A stretch of DNA of 64,000 nt from Plutella xylostella. Lineage: Eukaryota; Arthropoda; Insecta; Lepidoptera; Plutellidae. The notes under the pieces were generated by a model, which had not been told where the DNA came from, made no database searches, and saw nothing but the letters and a program-made list of their open reading frames with translations. This document shows, piece after piece, positions 23,312-35,128 of this stretch. Every line of letters begins with the position of its first letter. Positions within the stretch are counted from its first letter, which is position 1. A program made the translations under genes and the position numbers. Where the stretch lies: contig NC_064001.1 of the NCBI RefSeq assembly GCF_932276165.1, forward strand, positions 7,819,501 to 7,883,500. Direction: 5' to 3'.

Positions 23312-26300
23312 TACCCCATTTACACTCTCGCACGAGTGGCGAGGCGAGCGACAAGGCGAGGGGCGAGGCGCGAGTGTGAAAAGACGCTCGTGGCTCGCCT
23401 CCTCGCTCGCCTCGCCACTCGCGGCGCTCGCGTCCGGAGCGGTTTTTGGGGCACGAGTCAAAGGAGCTCGCGTCGCACGCGAGCGGGTGTTTACACTCTC
23501 GCGTCCGCTTCATTCTGGCTTCTACATCGTGCCGCGCAGGTTGTGTTCGTCGTCGTATAATTATAACGTAGTGTTTTTTCCTCAGTTGTATAATGGATTG
23601 GTCGCAAGACGAAACATTTAATTTCATATAAGTAAATATTTCAATAAAATAATAATAATAATAAACGTAAGAAATAAAAGCAGTACTTGAGGAATTATAA
23701 AAATTTATAACAACGGCCATTTTGGCATGTCCCTCAATTTCTTTATTTATTTGCAGGCATTTCTTTCCTTATATTGGTAAAAAATGCCTTTTAACTGGAA
23801 ATATAACTTATTGACTTTATTTTAAACTAAAATATATTTAAATCCTGCTTAAACTGAATTTTTCAAAAATATTTTTATAAGTCACCACCCACCATTTTGC
23901 CCTGTCCCCGGCATAAAATGAAACTTGAAGCTCAATTTATTCAAAAATTTCTTAAGTAGCCGAACTTTTGGAGTGGTTTTTACGGAAGATCTACTAAAAA
24001 ATTATATTTTGACATCATTAAAAGTGCGAATAATAGCCGTTTTATATTTTTAAATCGAAAACAATTTCGGCCCTGATTTTGATACTTCCGGAAATGTCGA
24101 TTTTGTTACCGCATTTTTTCCTATAGAAAATTTGCCAAATGCTTATTTTTAGTTTTTAAAATATGGCAATACTAAGATCTTAGACATTGCCGGCTTAAAA
24201 AAATTAAAAAGGCCTCCGTGGGTAGCTCAGTGAGACTGTCTTTATTACCGGTCGAACTGTGACCAAATTTGTCGTCAGGTTTGTTACTACCGTAATCAAT
24301 TATTTATTGACACATTTTTTACGATAAATTAATATAAAAATGCATGGTTAATGCTAAACAAATTGTGGTATTTGGTTTATCACTGCTAGTAACTGAACGG
24401 CTCATATATTTTTTCAAAGGTTAGGTGGGCGTGTTTTGTTACTTCGGTTTTGTTACTGAGGGTACGGTAACATATAGATGGAACGAAAAAGTAACAAAAT
24501 CGACAGGTTTACATGGCGACTTTAATAACGGAAGTTGGATTGCTATGACTGTATATTTATTGTTTTTTTTTTTGTTATAAATGTGGTTTTTCGAGCGATA
24601 TAACCCAATTTAGAGTTTAACTCTATTATTAAGATGTTTAAAGTGAATTTCATGTAAAATTGGGCCCATGTTCTAAATTTATCATGTTCAAATTTTGTGC
24701 TGGCGCCATGTAAACCAAGCCCAACAATTTTGTTACCGTCCGTTTAGTAGCTGTCCCTGTATTCTGTTCGAAGATTTTGTACAATTTTGTCTAAAACTCT
24801 TTACTTTTATAATATTTTGGGTTCTAAATATTTAATATTAGTTATTCCCCAACGTATGTAAAAGTTATAAATGTGTTGTTGTTTAAATTACGCCTCAGGC
24901 ATTAAAAATTATTCTTGATTTGTTGACTGTGGTAACAAAACTGACACATTATTGGATTTTTAACTGATTTCTAAAGAATATAGACGTTTTTTCCCTTGAT
25001 AATGTCATTTAAGAAGACTGTGGCTTTCCTTTAAATACTTTAAATTGAAAGAATACCTAAAGTTTAATTAATTATTTAGGCCCCAAGAATGGTAACAAAA
25101 CAGAAATTTATTCATACTTACCGTCACATTTTTACATTTTATTAAATAAGTACTAAAAATACCGTAATTACACAATAGATTTTAATAACTATAGATTATA
25201 GCGGTGTTATTTCATTTACTCAAAATATATTACAACACCAAAAAATAAAAACATAACATTTTCATCCGTTGTTATAAATTTTTATAATTCCTCACTTACC
25301 TGCTTAGATATATTAGTACTGTCACATAGAATAGGTCTAAACCATGTCTTAACCTTAAATTATTTCTTACGTTTTAGTGGTTTTTTGAAGTCGTTTTTTT
25401 ATCATTATTTTATTTTATTACTTATTTATACTTAGTTTATTTGCAATAATTGACAATCAAAATTAAGAAGAAAATGATACCTATAAGTCCTACTAGTCAG
25501 TAGTAAACACGAAGTAGTTGCTATATAGGAGGGCGGGTCAATAAGTCCGTGACTTTTTGAACAAAATACTGGTTTTTGAATATTTTTTTTATTTATTTTT
25601 CAACGTAGTCTCCTTTGAGCTCTATACACTTTGTGCAAAGTTTCTGCATTTTTTTATCCCTTCCAAAAAATGAGGTTTCTCGAGGTCATCAAAATACCCA
25701 CCTTGGCCTTCTTTGGCGCCGATTCACCCCGAGAAACCCACAGTTTAAACTGATTTTTGGTCTCTGGTGTGTTGTGGTGGATCCACGTTTCATCCACGGA
25801 TACAAAACGGCGCAAAAACTCGTCCGAATTTCGGTTTAACAACGCCAAACACTCCTCTGCGAAGTTGTCATTCGATTGCGTTTGTGAGCAAACGCGGCAG
25901 CCATCTTGCGGAAAGCTTTTTCATACCCAAGTGATCATTCAAAATTGAAACCAGTGAGCCACGTGATATCCCTGTGGCTTCCACTATCCCTTTCACTTTC
26001 AATCTCCGATCGGCCAACACCATGTCGTGAATTTTTTCAATCATTTCAGGTGTAGAGACCTCAACTGGGTGCCATGGACGTCCGGCATCTTCCGTACTTG
26101 TACGGCCACAACGGAATTCAGTAAACCACTTTTAACCATAGATATTGATGGTGCAGAGTTCCCATAATCTTTATCAAGCTTAGCCTTGGTTTCAGTGATG
26201 GTTTTTTTCCGTAAAAAAATCATGCTTAGTGAGCACACGAAATTCAGTTTTTTCCATTATGTTTTTAAATCACGCGGTTGTTGCTAAGAACGGGTGTAAA

Positions 26301-26726
26301 ACACAAACCAAGTGACGTAACTTGTGCAAATTTTGACAGATGTCTACTGACAGATGCTTGTTGACAGGAGCAGTGTTGTTCTTTCAGTTAAGTGGCGGGA
26401 AATTATAAAAGTCACGGACTTATTGACCCGCCCTCGTACCTACCGTTGAGGAGTTCCCTTGACTACCTTCCGTTTCCATCATCAGATCAGCTCAAGGTCA
26501 CCATCATATTTTTTTTAATGTTAAAAATATACCTATGTACTTTCTAAATTTCATTAACTACAATCGGTTAATAGGTACTCAAAATGGAAATTCATAGCCT
26601 GTTTTTAACCCTTTACCAACCCTTGGAGGTGGCGTCACACGCGAGTGGGTGTTTACATTCGCGCCTCCGCATGAGTGACGAGGCGAGCGAGGAGGCGAGG
26701 GCCGAGGCGAGAGTGTAAATGGGGTA
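23312..26726. mobile_element. Nested element, TIR TACCCCATTTACACTCTCGC, TSD TAA
   Basis: TACCCCATTTACACTCTCGC at the left equals the reverse complement of GCGAGAGTGTAAATGGGGTA at the right. TAA occurs on both outer flanks (23309-23311 and 26727-26729), which suits the PIF/Harbinger superfamily. Both ends carry GC-rich GAGGCGAG repeats. The interior, about 23.6-25.5 kb, has no transposase ORF; it contains repeated GTTACC-type motifs and a mariner. It is nested inside the hAT-like element. Confidence 0.75.
25528..26436 (-). pseudogene. Decayed mariner transposon and transposase
   Basis: The termini AGGGCGGGTCAATAAGTCCG and their reverse complement bound 909 bp between TA dinucleotides. The minus strand shows mariner transposase pieces in broken frames: MEKTEFRVLTKHDFF at 26258, then ETKAKLDKDYGNSAPSISMV, then LNDHLGMKKLSARW-type sequence, then RRFVSVDETWIHH with ESAPKKAKVG. 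It is shorter than a full mariner of about 1.3 kb, lacks the 3' end of the gene and has frameshifts. Confidence 0.9.
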
Positions 26727-26956
26727 TAAGAGTTGACGAAAGCGAATAAAAACGAATATCACTATAGCTCGGTATATTTATGTTTTCACGTGCTTAAAAA
26801 TTGTATTTTTTCATAATTATCCATTGTGATTTGTCGCAAAGCTGAATTGCCGTATTACTTGATACGGTAATAAAAAGCCGGCCGTATGCCGTAAAATTAA
26901 AAAAAAACAACACCTGGAATGCCGTATATTACGGCAATCGCAACACTGCAGCCACT

Positions 26957-27337
26957 GTCACTGTCAATCTGACGTCTGAACTGACAGAAATCCGTCCTCT
27001 CCCCAGATTATTAAAAAATCACCGGTACAGCCTGGCAGGAAAGAGTTGAATATATAAAGGACGAGTCGAAGCGTTTTGTTATAGTTCTTAACATTAACCA
27101 TTTCCGACGGTAATTTTATTATTAAGGTATTATTTTTACCTCACAACACGCATCATGGCATTCTTAGCGCATTAGCCCGGACCGTATTCGGTTACAGGCC
27201 GTATTCGGTCACCGACTAAGATAAACAAGTGTTCTTTTGGCAGTACATGGGCAGTACGGCAGTACAAGGACAGTACCTATACTTCACAGAGGTATACTTC
27301 AGCCAATGGTTTCAGTTAAACCGAATGCTGACCGACC
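26957..27337. other. Spacer between hAT-like element and duplicated block
   Basis: No gene seen. TATATAAAGG occurs at about 27051. A short direct repeat, CCGTATTCGGT(T/C)AC, lies at 27180-27220. Confidence 0.4.
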
Positions 27338-27340
27338 TAA

Positions 27341-27473
27341 AGCTGCGTATAGACCAGCCAAGCGAACGCCCACGAACGGGTCTCGTTGACCTTCGTTGTT
27401 GCTGCAATCTGCCCTGTATTATGTATGATAAATATCCATCGTTGGGTGTTCATTGGGCCGGTCTGTAGCAGCT
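27341..27473. mobile_element. MITE, TIR AGCTGC, TSD TAA, at block boundary (copy 1)
   Basis: AGCTGCGTATAGACCAGCC at the left and GGCCGGTCTGTAGCAGCT at the right are imperfect inverted ends, with TAA on both sides. The duplicated block begins exactly here. The same MITE is at 36690-36819. Confidence 0.85.
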
Positions 27474-27745
27474 TAATTTAAATGCGCATCTCGAATCAGC
27501 AATCGGAGTTCTATACCATCAAAACTTTATGTAGGGTTTAGTAATACAATATTGTTATCCGCCTCCAAAATAGTTTTTATTTCAGGATATATATTTAACT
27601 ATTTATAATAATAAATAATACTTAACAAGTACCTACTTACATTTACTTATTGTAAATTCAATCACATACCTGTAATAAGTATATAGATTAAGCTAAGCGT
27701 ATAATGTATTTTTTTACCTACAGTGTGATTGTTTCATAAATGAGC

Positions 27746-27929
27746 TTTCTTTTGTACATTTGCCTGTTACTATTGGTTTGCATGTGTATTAACTAGTGTG
27801 CTATATCACTAAATGTTCGTATGCTTAATAAGCAGTACATGGAATGTACCTACTACCAATTGTATAAGATCTCCATTTACCTGTGTACACGAATAAAGAG
27901 TTTGATTTGATTTGATTTGATTTGATTTG
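27746..27929 (+). mobile_element. 5'-truncated LINE tail with (TTTGA)n, absent from block copy 2
   Basis: The insertion is flanked by GAGC on both sides (27742-27745 and 27930-27933) and ends in ACGAATAAAGAGTTTGATTT and more TTTGA units. The matching place in the second block (about 37086) reads straight through. It therefore inserted after the duplication, or was lost precisely from the other copy. Confidence 0.85.
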
Positions 27930-28344
27930 GAGCATTTGTGGGCGAAACGATCGTTCGTACATAGTTAAAAATTGTAGGTATTATAGGTACATATTTAATT
28001 TCATTGCAGATTTTCTAGCCTCATGTGGATCTGGAAAAACACACAGTTACTTATATTTAGCACCTAGGTACATAGGAGCAACTAGGTAGAAAATCGTGCG
28101 TTGATAGCTTATATCATTATTTTGAAAATTACTTTAATGGGATGTATTTACTTATTAATATCAAACTACAAAGTTTTACTCACAGTTCAACAGTGAAAAG
28201 TAGATGCAAATTTGCCATACCCCAACATAAATCATAATAATAATATATTGTACCTATACATATCTGCCATCATCTATATTTTGCCCAGTATCCATCATAA
28301 TGTTCTGTGATCCTATCACTTTCTGTACTAATCTTTTCTTCAAA

Positions 28345-31300
28345 TTATTTATCAATACAACTGGATCCCGTCATATTTAATACAGGAGGCGTACCTCCAT
28401 TTTCAGGGCCATCCATGTTGGTTTCTGGGTCTATTATTTCTTGTTTAATATCTATAATCTCTTGTTCAATAGGATGCTCTATATTATGTCGAGATACCAC
28501 CACATGTTCCGGTCTTATAACGTTTTCACCTGTTTCTGACCACTCTGGGGTCTGCATTCTGTTTGTGTCATGTCTTATTATATTTGGACTAACCACATTT
28601 CCTTGTAAAGGCGCCGGGATAGTATGATTAGTGACTGCTCTAATATTATTCCCCATTCTAGGAGTAAATTTAATAGACACATTATTAGCACTTAAGATCG
28701 TAGTTTGATGTGATTTGCTTTGTAGTGTAGAGTTATCTATTTGTAGCTGCGGAGTGTTGGGTGTAGTATTATTACAATCTTGCGTTTGTGGGGAAGCACT
28801 ACCGTGACCGACATTAGTGACTTCGTTTATGTTTGAATTTCCACCAACTACATTCGGTGTTTCGATGCTCTTTAGAGCATTAATTATGCTGTCTATTTTA
28901 ATGTCTTTATCTATCAACTCCTTAATATACGCATTGACCGTCCTCATATTATTATCACCCTGAACCATAGTTCGTGTTGGGTTGTCACATCTAAGGTCTT
29001 GATTGGCTGAAAATAATTGTGGATTTATGTCAACTTTTTTGCCCTGAAAATATCTTTGGCACTTTCTTACAATGTCAGCCTCTGGTTCCCCATTTATTCC
29101 AAATCCAGGACCAAGTTTGGTTATACCAGCTGGTAGGAGTTCTTTAATGGAAGATGAGCTACGATCAATGACTACACTAAGAGCTCTACCGTCTAAATGT
29201 GTGCCATTGAACATAGACACTGCCTGAAACAGATAATTTTTTGTCATTAACTTTATCACTCTAAAAACTTCCAAATACTATTTTATTCTGAGGGGGCGAA
29301 ATTCCTGTACGTAGCTCTCTCGAGTGGAACCTTTGTACATATCCCCTTGATTTCAGCTCAGCCAGCCTAGATAGTTTCTTCCAGGGCTATAGGTACTCTG
29401 ATCATAAAAAACTGAGGTTTAAAAGGCTGAGAAGAGAGAGAGAGGAGACACAAAAAATACGAACCTGAGCAGCTTCGATGGGATGACTGAACTTGGCTTT
29501 AGCAACTGGAAATTTTGTTGTTATATTACTCTTTTTAATGTCGCAGATCAGCACTCTGCCAGCCAACGATAAAATATGTTTTAGCCGAGGTGCGGTGCAC
29601 GAAAACTGAAAATTATAAGTTTTGTTTTATAACATTATTTATCAACCATGTACAGTACCTATGTCCGTCAGCGCTTCTAAAGCGGTCGTCAAATTGAATA
29701 ATAGAACAGTTTTACTTGGCAGCAGAGCTGGTAAATACCTACATAATATGCTCACGACTGTAATCTCTACATTTCGCTGTACTCACGTGATAGGTCGCGA
29801 GCCGTATCGCCGTTTTTGAATGAGTTAGTTAGCTGGTAAATAGGCACTCGAATAAACGGACTTGCGAGTTGTAAACAAGTAGGTACGTATCTAACTACCT
29901 AAATAAAACAACTGCAAGTAATGTAATACACAGAACTAGCAATTTAATGTAATATATACTAATGACTTACATTACTTATATGAACCCATTGGGTGAGAGG
30001 TGGCTTCACTTTTATTGCATTTAAATATTCCTGGCTCAAGCCATACGTTCCTGAAGGATCTTCATCCCAAATGTCTTTACTTCTTCTATGATCGTCGTCA
30101 TCCGAGGTATTCTCGTCACTTTCGTCCTCGCTAAAATGAGAGCTGAAAATGAAAATGAAATAAGATTATTGTTGCCTGAGCCATATACGAAGTTAGTTGT
30201 TAAATACAACAAGTCGTGGATAGCAAATGATCCCTTCGAATCTAACCGCCTTAGGGCTGATTTTTCAATAGTCAGATAAATTTTATCTGACGAATAAAAA
30301 TGTTGCTGTCACTGTCTAATATTAAATATTCAGACTCGAGAACATCAGAATTATTCCCCAGGTAAAAGTATTATGTTAAGCAGGAGTAGAGCCCTCAGAT
30401 TTTATGGAGGTTTTTTATAGGAACTTTATAATTATGTTGAACGATAAAATACAGTGGAGTCATGAGCAGTAGTGTAATTTAGTATACATTCCGCCCTAGA
30501 TGAAAACAAACGACTGTTTACAACACCAGAGCGCTATGATAAACTATTGAACTACTTACTTAGGGAAAGTTATAGTTAATAATTGTAGTTTTTAGTGATT
30601 TGAATAAATTATAATTTTATAAAAAAAATTATGTAACCAGTGAAGAAAGCCATACGATAAATAAATAGTAACGCATCTGACATCTTTCGCTCTCCTTGAA
30701 TTTTGTCTAGGGGGAATGTTATACTAAATTACATAGCAGGTAGAGGGTGAATGAAAACCGCGACCTACGGACTTGGCCTGGAGTACCTGGGTCTCTCACG
30801 ATCAGAGTAAACGGTATGATGACGGAAATAATAAAATTCTGTGTACACTGTACACTATAATTTTAATAGTGGTTACAGTCGATAAACAACAAACCTAAAA
30901 ATACAGGATATTTTATGCAAGGAATGCGATGGTATGGAAGAAACGCAATTGACTTTAATAGTTTACTAATAATATTCTCTCAAAACTTACCTCAATCTAG
31001 CTGTAGTTGTGTCTTCAGATTTGGTTTCCAGAAACAATTTTCCCTTAACGATTTTATTCCTCAAAGTTGCTGAACAAAAAGTGCATATTATTTATCTCTT
31101 TATTCCTATTATTAAATAAATTAAATAAGTACGTAGGTAATTATATTCCTACCTGATCTAAACATATTACTTTATTTTGTAATATTTGAAGAACTTACAA
31201 CATAACAAAATTATGATATAGGTACTTTCAGAGTTTTGGAAAAAATATTTTGATTTTATTTTCAGTAAGTACCCAAGTAAAATTAGAATTAGTACCTTCA

Positions 31301-34300
31301 GAGTCGAGAGCAATTACTAGATGTTTGGATAAAGCATGAAATACACTCATGAACAATGACAAAGTCCAGTGACACAGCAACTTACTCCTGAACGGATAAT
31401 ACTAGCTTACTTAAATGATGCCATCTACAATACTATTGAAGTGCATTTAACAGCGCTTCAGAATATTACCAACTAAATAAATAAATCAAATTCTTATTAT
31501 TTTATTCTTAGGGCTGATTTTTCAATAGCCAGATAAAAGTTATCTGTGGAATAATTTTGATGCCGTCGCGTCTGTATGTTTGTATTAGACAGTGACAGTG
31601 GCAATTTTATTCGCTTTTTTTTATATTTAAGTATTAAAAAATCAGCCCTTAATTAAATGTTTTTAAAAATTGATGTCATTTTGTGCCATTTGTAATCGGA
31701 ACTTTTTCATTGCTCGTGAGTGTATATTATATTTGTGATCATTTCTTGCACTAACGTTTTCCTCTTCTGACATGGAGCTCTTGCCCATCAGCTTCAGCAC
31801 CAAAGCGAAAGTTCAAATAGGCCTCCTTGGATTCCTCTTTACTGTTAAACCTCATGTATGCCACCTTTACATTCGATGAACCATGATCCAAAACTTCAAA
31901 AGATACTAGATCAGTATTAGGAAACTGAAATGAAAAAAAAACATTGTTAAAACAAAAAAGTTATACTACTAATATTATAAACGCGAAAGTTTGTGGGTAT
32001 GTATGTATGTATGTTTGTCTTGTATCTTCACGTCAAAACGGCTGAACCAATTTTAATAAAATTTGGTATGGAGTTAGTTGATACTATAGAATAACAAGTA
32101 CAGTAGTACCCTAGTTTGGTTTACACCCTAGATTAACACATAGGCTACTTTTTATCGCAGAATTCCCACGTGAAAACTTTTTAGGGCGAAGCGAAGCTCG
32201 CAGGAACAGCTCGTAGTGATATTTAAAAAAAAAAATCTTGAACGATAGTCTTGCTATGTCATTGCTTTAAGTATTTCCTCACAGGGATTGGAGATCAGCT
32301 CCCATAGTAACTATTGTAGTATATTAAAATACCTTTCTAATGTCATACCATAGAATAACTAAGTACTTAGTTATTCTATGGTCATACCTATATAGAGCGG
32401 TGGTAGCTCAGTCGGGTAAGCGCCCGCTTCTCACGCCAGAGATGCAGGTTAGAATCCCGGCGCTGATAAAAATGAGTTCTTTAAACTTTTTATTATTATA
32501 CCATCGCTCTTACGGTGGAGGAAAAACATCGTGAGGAAGCCTGCATATCTAGATTCAGCACATCTAGATATGTGAACCCACCAACGGGCAGTAGACCAGC
32601 GTGGTGGGAAATAGTCCATGCTTAGGGAGGTGGTTTAGACCTTGGGGATATGCACAAAGGTTCCATTCGAGAGAGCCAGGTGCAGGTACTTACACCCTTA
32701 CAATGAATAGAATAGACATACCTATATCATGTTGTTATTGGTTATTGGACCATTCGGTCCGGTCCTCCTTCCATACATAGAACTCATTGATGCATACTAC
32801 GGTTTGACACATCACTTACCGCATCTGAAATAGATGTAATTATTTCAGCTTCAGTCCAGATTGGTGGAAAATTCCAGACCGCAACACAGCACTCCTTATT
32901 GAGTTTATTACCTCCCCTTTTGATCCTTCTCCTCTGAAATTTAAATATGATTACTGTATCATTGATTATTGTTCAACAAATCTTTTGGTTGTGGCTGTAT
33001 GCTGTGTGACTAACACAGGAAATTCCACCAATTACTATTGTTACTAGGGACACACTTTTATAAAGCTGTCTTTATGGTGATAATTATGAGATATTTACTA
33101 GGTTAGTACCTAACACAGACTTAATTATTGTTACTGAGAATGTAAATGACAATACAGCAAAATACTCCCTATTCAGAAAGAGATACTTGTCATGATAATA
33201 ACAAAAGGTAAGAAACTTACTTTCGCTTTTAAGCCCTCGGTTGCTACATTATTTTCAATACCAGTACTTATAAGGCTAGATGGTCTTTTTGTTGCAGTTT
33301 TTGGTAATGATACATCCTGTTCATTTTGTGGATCTCGAGTTCTGTCATCATCATCATACTGGTCATCACCAGATGATCTATCCTCTTGTTTTATCACCAC
33401 AGTACCATCATCTGAGTCAATATCAGACTGCACTGCAGTATCTATAGCTCTGCAGAGGTTATCCAGTGAAATTTCGTTGACTTTCTCAGGGGTTTCAAGC
33501 TCCTGCTTCAGCTGAAGGTCACATTGATTATCTGAAAAAAACCTTTTGATAACTTTGGGTAAGCCTGAAAGAATTTATTATAAATAATGGGGTATTTTTG
33601 TTTAAACAAACAATAAATTGAAATACTAAGGTCTAAAACTAATTAAGAACCTAAACTAAAAGAGATCCTATAAATATAATACTATTATAAATAATAGGAA
33701 ACTTACCAGACATATTAACCGCGAAGTTCTGGTCAGAATGTCCTTGTGGTGTAACACCCTGAGACTGTTCAAATTGAGATTTTACTAACTGAGGCCAGAC
33801 CGCAACACAGCGCTTCCTATTTTTATTGAGTTTTTTACCTCCCCTTTTACCCCTTTTCCTCTGAAATTTAAATATGATTACTGCATTTTTAATTATTGTT
33901 CAATAAATCTATCTGTTGGTTGTAGCTGTATGCCTTGTGACTAACACAGCAAATTCCGCCAATTACTATTGTTCCTAGGGTCACACTATTAATAAAGCTG
34001 TCTTTATGATATTTACTAGAACAAACCTAAACAAACAGACTTAATTATTGTTACTGAGACTGTAAATGACAGTACAGCAAAATACCCCCTCAGAAAGAGA
34101 CATTTGTCACGTTCATAACAGAAGGTAAGAAACTTACTTTCTTTTTTAAGTCCTCGGTTGTTACAATATTTTCAATACCAGTACTTATAAGGCTAGATGG
34201 TCTTTTTGTTGCAGTTTTCAGTAATGGTACATCCTGTTCATTTTGTGGATCTTGAGTTCTGTCATCATCATCATCATCATCATCATCATCAGATGATCTA

Positions 34301-34625
34301 TCCTCTTGTTTTATCACCACAGTACCATCATCTGACTCAATATCAGAATGCACTGCAGTATCAATAGCTCTGCAGAGGTTATCCAGTGGAATTTCGTTGA
34401 CTTTCTCACGTGCTATCTCAGGGGTTTCAAGCTCCTGCTTCAGCCGAAGGTCACATTGACTATCTGAAAAAAAACCTTTTGATAACTCTTGGTAGGGTAA
34501 AATTTTAGCAGCGTGATACCTTAAGGGCGTTTTGGCGGTAGGTGGGGGGAGGATAGGGGGGTTTACTGTACCTGTCCTGAAAGAATTGAAAACCTATTAT
34601 AAATAATAGGAAACTTACCAGACAT
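28345..34625 (-). CDS. hnRNP M-like RRM protein with duplicated N-terminus, gene 2
   Basis: Exons (minus): 34625-34619, 34463-34138, 33860-33707 (hybrid), 33531-33221, 32933-32820, 31924-31756, 31069-30991, 30130-29971, 29605-29465 and 29223-28345; 779 aa, all phases consistent. Order: acidic domain A (with IKQEDRSS and ten Asp), basic linker RKRGKRGGKK, a segment derived from 5' UTR, acidic domain B, diverged RRM1 (AVWNFPPIWTEAEI), RRM2 (WVHISN, RVLICDIKKS, AKFSHPIEAAQ), then LGPGFGINGEP and an Asn/Ser/Thr-rich tail. It stops early, at GSSCIDK; beyond the stop and in another frame lies a relic of the Met/Asn repeat (IMMDTGQNIDDGRY), and no third RRM was found. A shorter 619-aa protein could start at the Met inside the hybrid exon. 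Presumed RNA-binding; no expression evidence is available. Confidence 0.8.
31964..32219 (+). mobile_element. Dispersed CTAG-type repeat (block copy 1)
   Basis: It begins TACTACTAATATTATAAACG and ends near CGCAGGAACAGCTCGTAG, with GGCTGAACCAATTTTAATAA inside. It lies in an intron of hnRNP M-like gene 2 and is matched at 41291-41548. Confidence 0.6.
32342..32387. repeat. Perfect 32-bp palindrome flanked by 7-bp GTCATAC duplication
   Basis: The arms CATAGAATAACTAAGT and ACTTAGTTATTCTATG (32349-32380) are perfectly self-complementary with no loop. GTCATAC occurs directly on both sides. The other block (about 41671) has a single GTCATAC and no palindrome, so this is a discrete insertion. Confidence 0.9.
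32395..32716 (+). repeat. tRNA-headed SINE (block copy 1)
   Basis: Same family as 7898-8232, with A box TAGCTCAGTCGG and a mutated B box (GGTTAGAATCC). It lies in the intron between RRM1 exons of hnRNP M-like gene 2. It predates the block duplication, because a matching copy is at 41687-42008. Confidence 0.85.
33707..33860 (-). other. Hybrid exon of gene 2: RRM1-exon start fused to former 5' UTR
   Basis: On the minus strand the first part (RKRGKRGGKKLNKNRKRC, then VAVW) copies the start of the exon at 32933-32820. After TGG it switches to sequence matching the 5' leader before the start at 34625 (GTCTCAGGGTGTTA, CCACAAGGACATTCTGACC). It then ends at ATG TCT G before a GTAAGT donor, as in the first exon. 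All 51 codons are open, and the frame runs into the original Met-Ser. See also 42999-43152. Confidence 0.88.
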
Positions 34626-35128
34626 ATTATTAACCAAGTTCCGGTCAGAATGTCCTTGTGGTTTAACACCCTGAGACTGTTCGAATTTAGTTTTTTTTAA
34701 CTGAAGTAGGTAATCAACATTTTTAACAATTACTTACCTACGTATGTTTTTTAAAACCAAAAGAAATAAGGAAAATACACGAAAATCAAGAAGTTGCCCG
34801 GTATTTTTATTTTCAACTTCAACATGAACATTGAAAACATGAACATGACTTGACTTCAACTTTGTTTTATGGTAATCTGTCGGTTTTGTCAACAGTTTGT
34901 GCCAGTGTCGTATTCTGGCTTAGCATGTATAGAAATAAATTTAAAAGTAGAGAAGTCTTTAAAATCCATGTAGAGTCGTTATATAGCATAGACCTTTATA
35001 TAGGGATATAATATAATAATATGTAATAGGTATATAGGATTGATATATAATTAACTTAAGCCTAATAATAAATAATACACTATGTGTGTGGTGCCAGCAT
35101 CATGGAAGTATTTTATTGTATCCATGTT
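34626..35128. promoter_or_regulatory. 5' region of gene 2 (duplicated intergenic promoter region)
   Basis: This holds the leader of gene 2 and a copy of the DNA that, in the other block, lies between gene 3 and Smn. No precise start site is visible. The 34836-35128 part matches 46923-47215, which ends about 190 bp before the Smn start. Confidence 0.45.

Larger units (their letters stand above)
22712..26948. mobile_element. hAT-like DNA transposon with 8-bp target duplication (composite)
   Basis: The left end CAGTGTTGCGAT and the right end ATCGCAACACTG are perfect 12-bp inverted termini of hAT type. They are flanked by the identical 8-mer CAGCCACT at 22704-22711 and 26949-26956. Subterminal GCCGTAT-type motifs recur at both ends. 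No hAT transposase was seen; most of the interior is other elements. The insertion lies about 236 bp upstream of the start codon of the first hnRNP M-like gene. Confidence 0.9.
27338..35128. repeat. Duplicated block, copy 1 (carries hnRNP M-like gene 2)
   Basis: From the MITE at 27341 to TCCATGT at 35127 the sequence is nearly identical, apart from insertions, to 36687-47215. Introns, SINEs and MITEs are shared, so the copies arose by DNA duplication and not through RNA. Similarity stops abruptly at the MITE on the left and near TCCATGT on the right. Confidence 0.9.

Noticed and set aside
23304..23720. Arg-rich frames on both strands
   Set aside because: They come from GC-rich GAGGCGAG repeats in the end of the nested transposon and have no protein-like composition.
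28307..28627. Plus-strand hydrophobic open frames here and at 37447-37845
   Set aside because: They are antisense to the last exon of genes 2 and 3; the low-complexity Asn/Ser/Thr-rich sense frame creates them.
34500..34560. G-rich run as a possible G-quadruplex regulator
   Set aside because: GGTGGGGGGAGGATAGGGGGG occurs just after the start exon in intron 1 of genes 2 and 3. It could fold, but nothing in the sequence ties it to a function.
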